NCBI RefSeq assembly: GCF_016313185.1
Contig: NZ_CP066218.1
Coordinates: forward strand, 124,001-188,000
Origin: Mycolicibacterium baixiangningiae
GTDB taxonomy: Bacteria > Actinomycetota > Actinomycetes > Mycobacteriales > Mycobacteriaceae
Length of the DNA stretch: 64,000 nt
Direction of reading: 5' to 3'
A model generated the notes under the pieces. That model saw nothing but the letters and a program-made list of their open reading frames with translations. It was not told where the DNA came from and did no database searches. Of this stretch, positions 9,064-17,526 are shown piece after piece. Positions within the stretch are counted from its first letter, which is position 1. Each line of letters begins with the position of its first letter. The translations under genes and the position numbers were made by a program.

Positions 9064-9099
9064 GAGAAACATGCTACAACGCGAAACAGCGCAGATCAA
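9052..9099 (-). promoter_or_regulatory. Promoter and probable operator of the TA-like pair
   Basis: On the minus strand a -35 TTGATC (9094-9099) and a -10 TAGCAT (9071-9076) are separated by exactly 17 bp, with the ATG seven bases downstream. GTTTCGC (9052-9058) and GCGAAAC (9081-9087) form 7-bp inverted arms around inner CATG repeats, covering the -10 box and the start codon. This is the layout expected for autorepression by the encoded winged-helix protein (inference). The rest of 9100-9305 shows no gene. Confidence 0.55.
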
Positions 9100-9291
9100 A
9101 GGTAAAGGAACTTCGAGACGGTCTCCACTGTGTCCCCCGCCGTTTCACTCGCTAAAGCGGGGCGGCGTGCATGGCTGCGTTGGCGAACGCCCCGAACTGC
9201 GATCGCCACCGAAGGGTTCACACCCGGGCCACCATCGCTCAGGTTAGGGGGCCAACGCCGCACTGATAGATGCGCGAAGGTCGCGTTACCC

Positions 9292-9311
9292 GGCGGCTGG
9301 CCCGCTCACGG
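9292..9311. repeat. Right copy of imperfect 20-bp direct repeat flanking the TA locus
   Basis: Partner of 7085-7104 with 18 of 20 identical bases. This copy overlaps the stop codon of espL. See the left copy for interpretation. Confidence 0.35.
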
Positions 9312-9638
9312 CTTCCATGATTCGGTCAGCTCCGCCACCTGCGCATCGATCCGTTCCCGGTCTGCTTCGATCGCGGCGGTCGCGGCTTCGGTGGCGTTCT
9401 GCAGCGCCTCGTTCAGCCGGCGCTCCACGACGTGCGCACCGTGGCGTAGCAGACCGTCCTCGATGTGGACGCCCGTCAGGTGGTGGTGCCCGTCGAGCGT
9501 GACCTGGACGGTCTCGGTCTCATCCGATGCGGTGAACGTCTGGCTGTTCATCTTGTGTAACTGCTCGTCCATGATCGACTGCAGCTGCTGCGCCTGTGCC
9601 AGCACCGCCGCCACCTGGGGGTGCATCTCACCGGTCAC
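9306..9638 (-). CDS. espL: ESX-1 accessory protein EspL (YbaB-like)
   Basis: 110 residues with the same layout as Rv3880c: MHPQVAAVLAQAQQLQSIMDE, then DETETVQVTLDGHHHLTGVH and a long C-terminal helix. The family is YbaB/EbfC-like; in M. marinum EspL is needed for ESX-1 secretion and stabilises other Esp proteins. The GTG at 9638 shares bases with the espB TGA (GTGA overlap), which decides this start over longer upstream options. It is the last gene of the minus-strand mycP1-eccE1-espB-espL run, and the inserted TA locus lies immediately downstream. Confidence 0.9.
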   Translation of the reverse strand: MTGEMHPQVAAVLAQAQQLQSIMDEQLHKMNSQTFTASDETETVQVTLDGHHHLTGVHIEDGLLRHGAHVVERRLNEALQNATEAATAAIEADRERIDAQVAELTESWKP

Positions 9639-11248
9639 TTGGCATCCTTGCCTTCCTTCGGCGGCTTGGCAGGCCGGTGCCCGATGACGGACTCCGTCCA
9701 CGCCCGGTCTTCGGTGTAGAGGTCCTCGTCGGGTGCCAGTCCGGGGGTGCGCTTCTTCTCGCCGCCGCCCCGCCCGGCGCCGTGGCCGCCACCCATCGGC
9801 ATACCGCCCATACCGCCCATCGCACCCATGCCGCCGGCGGGGCCCGCCGCCGCGGCCGCACCACCGCGGCCGGCGCCGGCCGCACCTGGCGCGACGGTCT
9901 CCGCGCCCACCGCGGGTTGCAGGGGCGAGGGCGGGACTCCGCCACCACCGCCGCCGGCGCCACCGCCCGAGCCACCGCCGCCACCGGCCGAGGCCGGTTT
10001 GAGCGCCGGATCCTCCAGTGGCGGCAGGCCTTCGGGGCCGCCACCGGGCAGACCGCCCGGAAGGCCACCGGGGAGACCGCCGCCTGGGGGTGCGCCACCT
10101 GCGGGCGAGCCGCCCCCTCCGGACGGGGAGCCCCCACCGGAGGACGGCGAGCCGCCCCCACCGGACGGCGAACCCCCGCCGGAGGACGCACCCGCGGGTT
10201 GCGGAGACCCCTGCGGCGCACTCATCGCCGCCGCGGCAGGCGGACCGCCGGGCTGAGCGCCGGGTTGGCCGCCGCCACCGCCGCCGCCGGAACCCTGTTC
10301 ACCAGGCGCTCCCTCACCGGGCGGCTGCGTGGCCTTACGCGGATCGCCGTTGCTGCTGATCGGCGGCACCGGCACCGCCCCCGGCGGCGGATCGAGCACC
10401 TTGGGCAGGCTCTTGCCCGCCACATCCGCGCTGTAGCGCGTCCGGACGTCCTCGGACTTCCGCTGCAGCGCAAGGTATTCCAGCGCCGCTGCGGCGAGGG
10501 CGTTCTTGTCGCCCGCCTGGCCGGCCTGAGCCGCCCGGGCCTCGACCGCCTCGACCTCCGCGACGGTCGGGTGCTCTGCGGCCCATTTGTCGTGCGCATC
10601 GGCCATGTCGATCGCTTCGTTGCCGAGGAACTGGTAGCTCTCGGCCAGTTTGTCCAGCCACTCCTTGTGCTGACGAACCGCCTCGCCGCCCTTCTCGGCA
10701 GCGGTGCCGTCCCAGTTGATGCCGTCGAGGTTGAAGGACGCGCCTTTGTCGCGGAGTGTCCCGGCGAACTTCTTCGCCTGCTCGCCGTACGTCCGCATGG
10801 GGCCGGGGTTACCGGAATGGATGATCTGCGCGGCGGCCTTCACATCCATGAAGCCTGCGTCGGTCTGGCCCCCGGGAATGGCAGGCACCGTCGAGGGGAA
10901 TTCGATCGGCGGGACCGGCGGCGGCAGAGTGGGATTGACCGGCACGGGCTCCACCGAGCGAGGGCCGTCGGGGTACTGAAGCGCCTGGGCCGCCCGGTTG
11001 TCGATCTGCTGGTAGACGTCGGCGGCCTCGGACAGCACCGCGGCGAGCCGTTCGGCTTCGCGGTTCCCGGAGATCAGGTGGCTGCGCAGCGTATCGGAAC
11101 CCGCCGCGATGCCGGCCGCCGACGCCGTGACGAACGGGAGTCCGCACGGCGGCGTGGGCCGTTGCGACTCGTCGGTGATCTCCTGGTCAAGTGAGTTCGC
11201 TCGAGCGCGCAGATCCGTTGGCTCGACCCGGACTTCGTCCCCCGACAT
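9635..11248 (-). CDS. espB: ESX-1 secreted substrate EspB
   Basis: 537 residues. The N-terminal 280-290 residues form the PE-PPE-like helical fold with a WDG turn (INWDGTAAEKGGEAVR) and a YQQID export-type motif (VYQQIDNRAAQA). A long Gly/Pro/Ser-rich region follows, and the C-terminus carries the conserved LYTEDRAWTESVIGHRP block, the MycP1-processed tail in M. tuberculosis EspB. It is about 75 residues longer than Rv3881c, all of it in the low-complexity part. The strong ribosome binding site GAGGAGGAAT precedes the ATG at 11248. It lies 15 nt after eccE1. Confidence 0.94.
   Translation of the reverse strand: MSGDEVRVEPTDLRARANSLDQEITDESQRPTPPCGLPFVTASAAGIAAGSDTLRSHLISGNREAERLAAVLSEAADVYQQIDNRAAQALQYPDGPRSVEPVPVNPTLPPPVPPIEFPSTVPAIPGGQTDAGFMDVKAAAQIIHSGNPGPMRTYGEQAKKFAGTLRDKGASFNLDGINWDGTAAEKGGEAVRQHKEWLDKLAESYQFLGNEAIDMADAHDKWAAEHPTVAEVEAVEARAAQAGQAGDKNALAAAALEYLALQRKSEDVRTRYSADVAGKSLPKVLDPPPGAVPVPPISSNGDPRKATQPPGEGAPGEQGSGGGGGGGQPGAQPGGPPAAAAMSAPQGSPQPAGASSGGGSPSGGGGSPSSGGGSPSGGGGSPAGGAPPGGGLPGGLPGGLPGGGPEGLPPLEDPALKPASAGGGGGSGGGAGGGGGGVPPSPLQPAVGAETVAPGAAGAGRGGAAAAAGPAGGMGAMGGMGGMPMGGGHGAGRGGGEKKRTPGLAPDEDLYTEDRAWTESVIGHRPAKPPKEGKDAK
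10080..10200 (-). repeat. Short tandem coding repeat in EspB (Gly-Ser-Pro units)
   Basis: Imperfect units of about 24 bp encode successive GGGGSPSS/GGGSPSGG-like octapeptides inside the disordered part of EspB, followed by GGLPGGLPGG repeats. Such repeats are prone to length change between strains. Boundaries are approximate. Confidence 0.5.
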
Positions 11249-11263
11249 GTATTCCTCCTCAGG

Positions 11264-12661
11264 TCACTGCTCGAGAGCCATCTGATACCGACTTTCCTCG
11301 CGCGGGTTGATCAACCGGATCGGCAGCTGCCGGTGTCGCGGGGTGTCGATGAAGTTGTGCCGCAAGATGACCCGGCCGACGCCGGGATGCGGGCTCAGGT
11401 AGGTCGTGGCGTTCGGCCACGACAGCTTGGCCTCGCCGCCGGTCCGCCCGTTGACGAAACCGGCGAACTCACCGAACTGGGGCCCCAGCGTCACCACCGC
11501 ACCCGCCGCCGCCGACCGGACCACGAACTGGGTGAACAACCGGGCATCGCCGAGGTTGATGCTGACGTCGACGTCGTCGAACGGCATGTACACCGGATAC
11601 CGGTCCGCGGTCTCCCCGATGAGGATGCCCGCCGACCCGATCGGCATCTCGTAGTGTTTGTCGGTCACCGGGCTGATGCCCTGCAGGGCGGCACGCTGAC
11701 CGCCGAACAAGCACGAAAAGCCCCGCGGTGTGGACGGATTCGCCAGGGTCGTCAGCAGCACCGTGGTCGTCGGCGCCGCTCCTGGACGGATGCGCATGCG
11801 GGTGATGGTGTGATCGGCGCGCGCGGACCACCACACGTCCGGGCCGCCGGGCGCGCTGTACGCCGCGGTGAAGGTGCTGCGCCCCTTGATGGCCGACCAC
11901 GTCTCCCGCTCGAAGCTGACCTCGGTCGCGCGGTCGAAGTCGTCGAAGCTGCGGCTGGGGCGGGCATCGATCCCGTTGCTCGCCAACTGATCCGCGAGCC
12001 GGGTCGTCGAGGCGACCAGGTACCGCGCCAGGCCTGCCACCCCGGTGTCGCGGCGTTGCGCCGGCTTGCGGGTCTGCTCGGGGTCGGCCCGCAGCACGAT
12101 CCACGTGCGGCGGCTGGCCGGCGCCGGATACGGTCCGACCACCTGCTCGTACAGGGCGACCAGACTGGCCGGCGCGGTCTTGCCCACCCGGTAACCCGCG
12201 GCCACCACGTCGGCCTCGAGTTCGGGACAGTGCGCGGCGATCAGCTGTTCCACCAGGGCGGTGTCGAGCACATCGTCGGTGAAGGACTGCCCGTTGACCA
12301 CGACGGTCGGGGTGAACGGCCGCGGCACCAGCTCGATCGCCGACATCAGATGGTCGCCCTGCCAGCGCACGGCGACGTGATCGCCGGGCATCACGGTCGA
12401 ACCCACAGCGGGCTCCGATGGTGCGGGTGGAGTGCTCCGGTGCCGGCGGCGCCAGGCGAACAGCGCCGCCACCCACCCCGTCAGCCGGCGGCCGCGGATC
12501 GTCACCACCGCGATCAACGCGATCAGCACCGACACCGTGATGCCCACCCAGAGCAGGCGCATCGGCACGAAGATCGCGATGCACGCAGGGATCAGCACCG
12601 CCGCCCAGATCAGGTGGCCGGTGGTCATGCGCAATCCGAACTGCCCGAAGAGGGTCTTCAT
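11264..12661 (-). CDS. eccE1: ESX-1 membrane complex subunit EccE1
   Basis: 465 residues with two N-terminal transmembrane segments (about residues 15-60) and a large periplasmic-side domain, close to Rv3882c throughout (GDHVAVRWQGDHL, RRTWIVLRADPEQTRK, GGPDVWWSARADHTITRMR, ESRYQMALEQ). EccE sits at the periphery of the ESX core complex. The ATG at 12661 overlaps the mycP1 TGA by 4 nt, deciding against longer upstream starts. Confidence 0.95.
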   Translation of the reverse strand: MKTLFGQFGLRMTTGHLIWAAVLIPACIAIFVPMRLLWVGITVSVLIALIAVVTIRGRRLTGWVAALFAWRRRHRSTPPAPSEPAVGSTVMPGDHVAVRWQGDHLMSAIELVPRPFTPTVVVNGQSFTDDVLDTALVEQLIAAHCPELEADVVAAGYRVGKTAPASLVALYEQVVGPYPAPASRRTWIVLRADPEQTRKPAQRRDTGVAGLARYLVASTTRLADQLASNGIDARPSRSFDDFDRATEVSFERETWSAIKGRSTFTAAYSAPGGPDVWWSARADHTITRMRIRPGAAPTTTVLLTTLANPSTPRGFSCLFGGQRAALQGISPVTDKHYEMPIGSAGILIGETADRYPVYMPFDDVDVSINLGDARLFTQFVVRSAAAGAVVTLGPQFGEFAGFVNGRTGGEAKLSWPNATTYLSPHPGVGRVILRHNFIDTPRHRQLPIRLINPREESRYQMALEQ

Positions 12662-14004
12662 CGCCGCCTCAACGCCCGGCGCGTCAGCGCGCCGATCCCG
12701 AGCGCGAGCGTCAGACTCGCCCCGATGACGACCACCCACGTGATCGGGCCGCGGTCGGGGGGCGGCACGTAGACCGGCGGGGGCAGTTGTTTGACGCGGT
12801 AGGGGATGTCGGCGGGACCTTCCGGGACCTCCCATGTCAGCGCCGCCACCGGATCGATCACCCCGGCGCCGACGTAGTTGTCGACACCGCCGCCGGGGTG
12901 CCGGGCGGTCGCAGTGATGCGGTTCATCAGCTGCGCGGGGGTCAGGTCGGGGAAACGTTCCTTGAGCAGCGCCGCCAGTCCCGAGACGTACGCCGCGGAG
13001 AACGACGTCCCGCCGATCGGGATGGGGCCGTCCTGGCCCTGCAGCGCATTGACCGGCTGGCCGTCGTAGCCCAGCGCGGTGATGTTCGCTCCGGGGGCCG
13101 CGGCACCCACCCAGGGCCCGGACATCGAGAAGTTGCTCGGCTGGCCGTTGTCGTTGATGCTGCCGACGGTCAGGACCAGCGGCGAATACCACGCCGGGCT
13201 GACGACCGTCTGGACCTCCTTCCAGCCGCGCGGATCGTTCGGGACCGCGGGGTCCGGCGGGGGATTCTGACTACAGTCCTGCCCGGTGTTGCCTGCCGCC
13301 ACGACGACGACGGCGTTCTTGACGTTGACCGCGTAGTTGATCGCCGCGCCCAAACCGGTCTCGTCGATCGGGCGGGTGATCTTGTAGCAGGCGGCCTCGC
13401 TGATGTTGATCACCTGGGCGCCGAGGTTGGCGGCGTGGACGACGGCGCGGGCCAGGCTGCGCAGCGAACCTGCGGTTTGGGTGGTGTTCGGGTCGTTCGG
13501 ATCCTGCCGGGCACCGACGGGCTGGAACGCCTCCGAGGTCTGGCGCAGCGACAGGACCCGGGCGTTCGGGGCGACCCCGATGAACCCGTCGGTGGGCGAG
13601 CCGCGGCCGGCGATGATGGACGCCGTCAGCGTCCCGTGTGAATCGCAGTCCGACATCCCGTTGCCGGCCTGGTCGACGAAGTCGCCGCCCGGTTCAGCGG
13701 GCACGCGCGGGGAGCCGTTCACCCCGGTATCGATGACGGCGACGGTGACGCCGGCGCCGGTGGCGAATTTCTGGGCCTCGGGCAGCTGCAGATAGTCGTT
13801 GGACCAGGGCTTGTCGGCAAAGTTCGAGTTGGGCAGCACCGTCGGCGCCGAACACACCCGGCGCTGCTCCGTCGGCGAATCGGGTCCGGTCTGGTCGGGC
13901 GGGAGCGCAGCGGGGTCGATGCTCGGCGGTTCGACGGCTCCCACCGGCGGCGCACTGACCAGCGCCAACAGGAGCGCCGCCAGGACCACGCCCACCCGCT
14001 GCAT
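12658..14004 (-). CDS. mycP1: ESX-1 mycosin protease MycP1
   Basis: 448-residue subtilisin-type serine protease. It has a signal peptide (MQRVGVVLAALLLALVSAPP), catalytic Asp92 (VAVIDTGV), His123 (DSHGTLTA) and Ser334 (GGTSFSAA), the oxyanion Asn239 (AAGNTG), a conserved Cys pair, and a C-terminal membrane anchor followed by RRALRRR. It caps the periplasmic side of the ESX-1 complex and cleaves EspB. The ATG at 14004 is chosen because it directly precedes the signal peptide; GTG codons at 14007 and 14016 are alternatives. It is the first gene of the minus-strand eccE1-espB-espL run. Confidence 0.95.
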   Translation of the reverse strand: MQRVGVVLAALLLALVSAPPVGAVEPPSIDPAALPPDQTGPDSPTEQRRVCSAPTVLPNSNFADKPWSNDYLQLPEAQKFATGAGVTVAVIDTGVNGSPRVPAEPGGDFVDQAGNGMSDCDSHGTLTASIIAGRGSPTDGFIGVAPNARVLSLRQTSEAFQPVGARQDPNDPNTTQTAGSLRSLARAVVHAANLGAQVINISEAACYKITRPIDETGLGAAINYAVNVKNAVVVVAAGNTGQDCSQNPPPDPAVPNDPRGWKEVQTVVSPAWYSPLVLTVGSINDNGQPSNFSMSGPWVGAAAPGANITALGYDGQPVNALQGQDGPIPIGGTSFSAAYVSGLAALLKERFPDLTPAQLMNRITATARHPGGGVDNYVGAGVIDPVAALTWEVPEGPADIPYRVKQLPPPVYVPPPDRGPITWVVVIGASLTLALGIGALTRRALRRR

Positions 14005-14150
14005 CACGCTCCGCACCCCCGTTGCCGACCTGCCAGCGACTTCGCGCCTCAGTGTAGACAGCAAACCGGGGAACGCTCCCGGGGGAGCCCATCTCGTCAC
14101 GCCACGTGGACCGGTCGAATGCACTCAGCAATCGTAAGGGTATGGCGTGG

Positions 14151-14186
14151 GGGGTAGCTGCGGTTTCTTGTGCCGGGAACTACCCC
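14151..14186 (-). terminator. Possible hairpin downstream of ptsH
   Basis: GGGGTAG (14151-14157) and CTACCCC (14180-14186) form a 7-bp stem with a 22-nt loop, just past the ptsH stop. There is no T-run. The rest of the 191-nt gap to mycP1 (14005-14195) shows no further clear element but must hold the mycP1 promoter. Confidence 0.3.
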
Positions 14187-14195
14187 GCATGCAGG

Positions 14196-14453
14196 CTAGG
14201 CGTCGAGGTCCTGTTGGACGAGACCGGCGACGGTGTCGAGGGCCGCCTCGTCGTCGGAGGCCACCGTGACCTCGGTGCCGTTGCCGGCGCCCAGCGTCAT
14301 GATCATCAGCGCGGATCCGGCGTCGACCGGTTCACCCCCGCCGACCGACAGCGTGACGGGCACACCGGCGTTGACGACGGCTTCGGCGATGATCGCGGCG
14401 GGGCGGGCGTGCAGGCCGATGGCCGAGCCGACGGTGACGGTTCTTGTGGGCAT
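14196..14453 (-). CDS. ptsH: PTS phosphocarrier HPr
   Basis: 85-residue HPr with the phosphorylated His15 in GLHARPAA and Ser47 in the regulatory-serine region (AGSALMIMTLG). It passes phosphate from enzyme I to the EIIA domain of FruA. GAGGAGA lies before the ATG at 14453. It is the last gene of the minus-strand fruR-fruK-fruA-ptsH run, 47 nt after fruA. Whether the Ser47 region is regulated is not known here, because actinobacteria usually lack a clear HPr kinase system. Confidence 0.95.
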   Translation of the reverse strand: MPTRTVTVGSAIGLHARPAAIIAEAVVNAGVPVTLSVGGGEPVDAGSALMIMTLGAGNGTEVTVASDDEAALDTVAGLVQQDLDA

Positions 14454-14500
14454 GCGGGGTCTCCTCAGTATTCGGTGGTGCTCGGATTCGGTGGTGGTGG

Positions 14501-16516
14501 TCAGGCGTTGGTGAGCGCGGGTGTCGAATCCGCGGGCGCATCGCGTTTGGCGAACTGTTTGGCCGCCACGACCGCGGCGGCGCCGGCCGCCGTGCCCAGC
14601 GCGAGCGCGACCAGGAACCAGGCCAGGTTGCCGATCGCGAAGAACACGAAGATGCCGCCGTGCGGCGCCTTCGACGTGACGTCGAACGCCATGATGAGCG
14701 CTCCCGTGATCGCGCCACCGAACATCATCGAGGGGATGACGCGCAGGGGGTCGGCCGCGGCGAACGGGATCGCGCCTTCGGAGATGAACGACGCCCCGAG
14801 CAGCCATGCGGCCCTGCCGTTCTCGCGTTCCGGTTCGGTGAACAGGCCCGGCCGCACGGTAGAGGCCAGGGCCATCGCGAGCGGCGGCACCATGCCCGCG
14901 GCCATCACCGCCGCCATGATCCGCAGCGATGCGGGGTCGGCCACGTTGAGCCCGGTGGTGGCGAACGCGTACGCCGCCTTGTTGACCGGACCGCCGAGGT
15001 CGAAGCACATCATCAGGCCGAGGATGACGCCCAGCACGATCACCGAACTGCCGGACAGCCCGTTGAGCCAGTCGGTCAGGCTGGTGGTCACCCACGCCAG
15101 CGGGCGGCCGAGCAGCAGGAACATCAGCAGGCCGACGACCAGTGACGCGAACAGCGGGATGATCACCACCGGCATCAGCCCGCGGGCCCACTTCGGCACC
15201 CCGATCCGGCTGATCCACAGCGCGGCGAAGCCGGCGATCAGGCCGCCGACGATACCGCCGATGAAGCCGGCGCCGACGGTGGTGGCGATGTAGCCGGCGA
15301 CGAACCCGGGTGCGATACCGGGCCGGTCCGCGATCGCGAACGCGATGTAGCCGGCCAGCGCGGGCACCAGGAAGAAGAAGGCCAGGTTGCCGATCGTGAA
15401 CAGCACCGCACCGAGGTACTCGATCAGCCCGCCGGACGGCAGGTCGGTCAGCGAGTTCCCGGTGGCGATGATCATCCCGAGCGAATCCGTCTGTCCGTCA
15501 GGCGTATTCGCGATGTCGTAGCCGGCGAACAGGAAGCCCAGCGCGATCAGCAGACCGCCCGCGGCGACGAACGGGATCATGTAGCTCACGCCGGTGAGCA
15601 GGATCTGGCGGGTGCGTGTGCCCCAGCCGACGTCTCCCGACGGGGCGGCGGCGGCCGGTGTCCCCGCGGCGGCTCCCTCCACGCGGGCGGGGTTCGGATC
15701 GTCGGCGGCGGCCAGCGCGTCGGCGACCATCCGGTCCGGTTCGTTGATGGCCCGCTTCACGCCGGAGGCGATCACGGGCTTACCCGCGAAGCGCGCCCGG
15801 TCCTTCACCCCGACGTCGGTGGCGAAGATGACGGCGTCGGCTTCGTCGATCGTCGCCGGGGCCAGCGGCGTACTGCCCGACGATCCCTGGGTCTCGACGT
15901 GCAGTGTGACGCCGGCCTTCTTCGCGGCGGCCACCAGCGAGTCGGCCGCCATGTAGGTGTGCGCGATCCCGGTCGGGCAGGCGGTGACCGCGACCAGGGA
16001 GCGCTGCTTGGCGGGTGCGGTGGTGGCAGGTGCGGGCGGCGGCGCGGCCTGCGGGTTGACGACGCCGTCGACCAGCGCCACCACCTCCTCGGGCGTGGCG
16101 GCCGCGCGCAGGGAGGCGACGAAGTCCTTGCGGACCAGGGCGCGCGCCAGGCTGGACAGCAGCTTCATGTGTTCGGCGCCGCCGGACTCCGGCGCGGCGA
16201 TCAGGAACACCAGATCCGCGGGTCCGTCCGGGGCGCCGAAGTCCACACCGGGCTTCAGCCGGGCGAAACCGATGGTCGCGGTGTCGACGTAGGGCGACCG
16301 GCAGTGCGGGATCGCGATACCCCCGGGCAGCCCGGTCGCCGACTGCTCCTCACGAGCCAGCGCTGCGCGCGCCAGACCGCGGGGATCGGCGGTGCGGCCG
16401 GCGGCGGCGAGGTGGTCGGTGAGTTGCCCGATCACGGCGGCCTTCCCGCCTTCGACGGCGGCGTCGAGCACCACGAGGTCGGTGGTGATGATCGGTGATG
16501 CGGCGGGTGTGGACAT
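14501..16516 (-). CDS. fruA: Fructose PTS permease EIIABC
   Basis: 671-residue fused enzyme II. EIIA spans about residues 1-150 with His71 in GIAIPHCRSP; EIIB about 173-270 with Cys180 in VTACPTGIAHTYMAADSL; EIIC about 300-650 with multiple membrane segments and motifs such as GPVNKAAYAFA and EGAIPFAAADPLRVIP. It imports fructose with phosphorylation to fructose 1-phosphate, the substrate of the neighbouring FruK. It lies 20 nt downstream of fruK in the same operon. The motifs are all intact. Confidence 0.96.
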   Translation of the reverse strand: MSTPAASPIITTDLVVLDAAVEGGKAAVIGQLTDHLAAAGRTADPRGLARAALAREEQSATGLPGGIAIPHCRSPYVDTATIGFARLKPGVDFGAPDGPADLVFLIAAPESGGAEHMKLLSSLARALVRKDFVASLRAAATPEEVVALVDGVVNPQAAPPPAPATTAPAKQRSLVAVTACPTGIAHTYMAADSLVAAAKKAGVTLHVETQGSSGSTPLAPATIDEADAVIFATDVGVKDRARFAGKPVIASGVKRAINEPDRMVADALAAADDPNPARVEGAAAGTPAAAAPSGDVGWGTRTRQILLTGVSYMIPFVAAGGLLIALGFLFAGYDIANTPDGQTDSLGMIIATGNSLTDLPSGGLIEYLGAVLFTIGNLAFFFLVPALAGYIAFAIADRPGIAPGFVAGYIATTVGAGFIGGIVGGLIAGFAALWISRIGVPKWARGLMPVVIIPLFASLVVGLLMFLLLGRPLAWVTTSLTDWLNGLSGSSVIVLGVILGLMMCFDLGGPVNKAAYAFATTGLNVADPASLRIMAAVMAAGMVPPLAMALASTVRPGLFTEPERENGRAAWLLGASFISEGAIPFAAADPLRVIPSMMFGGAITGALIMAFDVTSKAPHGGIFVFFAIGNLAWFLVALALGTAAGAAAVVAAKQFAKRDAPADSTPALTNA

Positions 16517-16536
16517 GACTGATCTTTCGGTCGGTG

Positions 16537-17526
16537 TCAGGAGGTGGCAGGCGCCGGGGTGACGGACGGATGGATGGGGGTGACGGTGACGCCGTCCAGA
16601 TCGAGTTGCGCCGGCGTCGGCAGGGCGGAGCCGGGCAGGGCCGCGGCGGCCGAACCGTATGCCACGGCCATGCGCAGGCGGTGGGGTGGTGCTGCGCCGC
16701 CGACGGCCGCCCGGACGTACCCGGCCAGCGCCGAGTCACCGGCGCCGACGGTGCTGCGCGCCACGGTCGGCGGCGGGAGGGCGAGCCAGGCCCCGGTCGT
16801 GTCGACCAGTACTGCGCCCGAAGCGCCCAGCGTCGCGAGTACCGTGCCGACGCCACGGTCGATGAGTTGCCGGGCAGCAGCGACGACGGGCTCGGGATCG
16901 CCTTGCGCCACTGAGTTTTCCAGGTTTTCGGCCGACCCGCCCACCAGGCCGGCCAGCTCCTCGGCGTTCGGTTTGATCAGGTCCGGCGCGGCGTGGTCGA
17001 ACGCCGCGGCGAGCGCGGTCAGCGGACCTTCGGAGGTGTCCACCGCCACGCGGCACGGAAGCGGCGCCAAGAGCGCGACGACGTCGGCATACCAACTGTC
17101 CGGCAGTCCCGGCGGAAGTGATCCGGACATCACCACCCACGCGGCATGGGCGGCGGTGTCGACGATCGAGCGGGTCAGCGCCTCGCGGGCGACGGCGTCC
17201 AGCATCGCCCCGGGCTCGTTGAGTTTGGTTGTGGTGCCGTCGGATTCGGTGATCGCCAGGTTGGTTCGCACCGGTTCGGCCACCGGGACGGCGCGGAGCG
17301 GCACGCCGGTCGAGCGCAGTGCGGCGATCAGCGGGTCACCGGCCGCGGCGGGCAGCAGCGCCATGACGTCCGTCCCCGCTTGGCTCAGCACGCGGGCGAC
17401 GTTGACGCCCTTGCCTCCGGGTTCGTTGGTGACCGACGAGATCCGTTGCACCGCACCGCGCGTCAATGGGGTGGGCAGCGTGACGGTGCGGTCGATGCTG
17501 GGGTTGGGGGTGACCGTGACGATCAT
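16537..17526 (-). CDS. fruK: 1-phosphofructokinase
   Basis: 329-residue PfkB-family kinase with the N-terminal signature GGKGVNVARVL (residues 37-47) and the C-terminal STVGAGDSALAGYV with catalytic Asp264. It converts fructose 1-phosphate to fructose 1,6-bisphosphate. The ATG at 17526 overlaps the regulator stop by 4 nt, so the two are translationally coupled, and fruA follows. PfkB members can prefer tagatose 6-phosphate, but the fruA neighbour makes fructose 1-phosphate the probable substrate. Confidence 0.95.
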   Translation of the reverse strand: MIVTVTPNPSIDRTVTLPTPLTRGAVQRISSVTNEPGGKGVNVARVLSQAGTDVMALLPAAAGDPLIAALRSTGVPLRAVPVAEPVRTNLAITESDGTTTKLNEPGAMLDAVAREALTRSIVDTAAHAAWVVMSGSLPPGLPDSWYADVVALLAPLPCRVAVDTSEGPLTALAAAFDHAAPDLIKPNAEELAGLVGGSAENLENSVAQGDPEPVVAAARQLIDRGVGTVLATLGASGAVLVDTTGAWLALPPPTVARSTVGAGDSALAGYVRAAVGGAAPPHRLRMAVAYGSAAAALPGSALPTPAQLDLDGVTVTPIHPSVTPAPATS

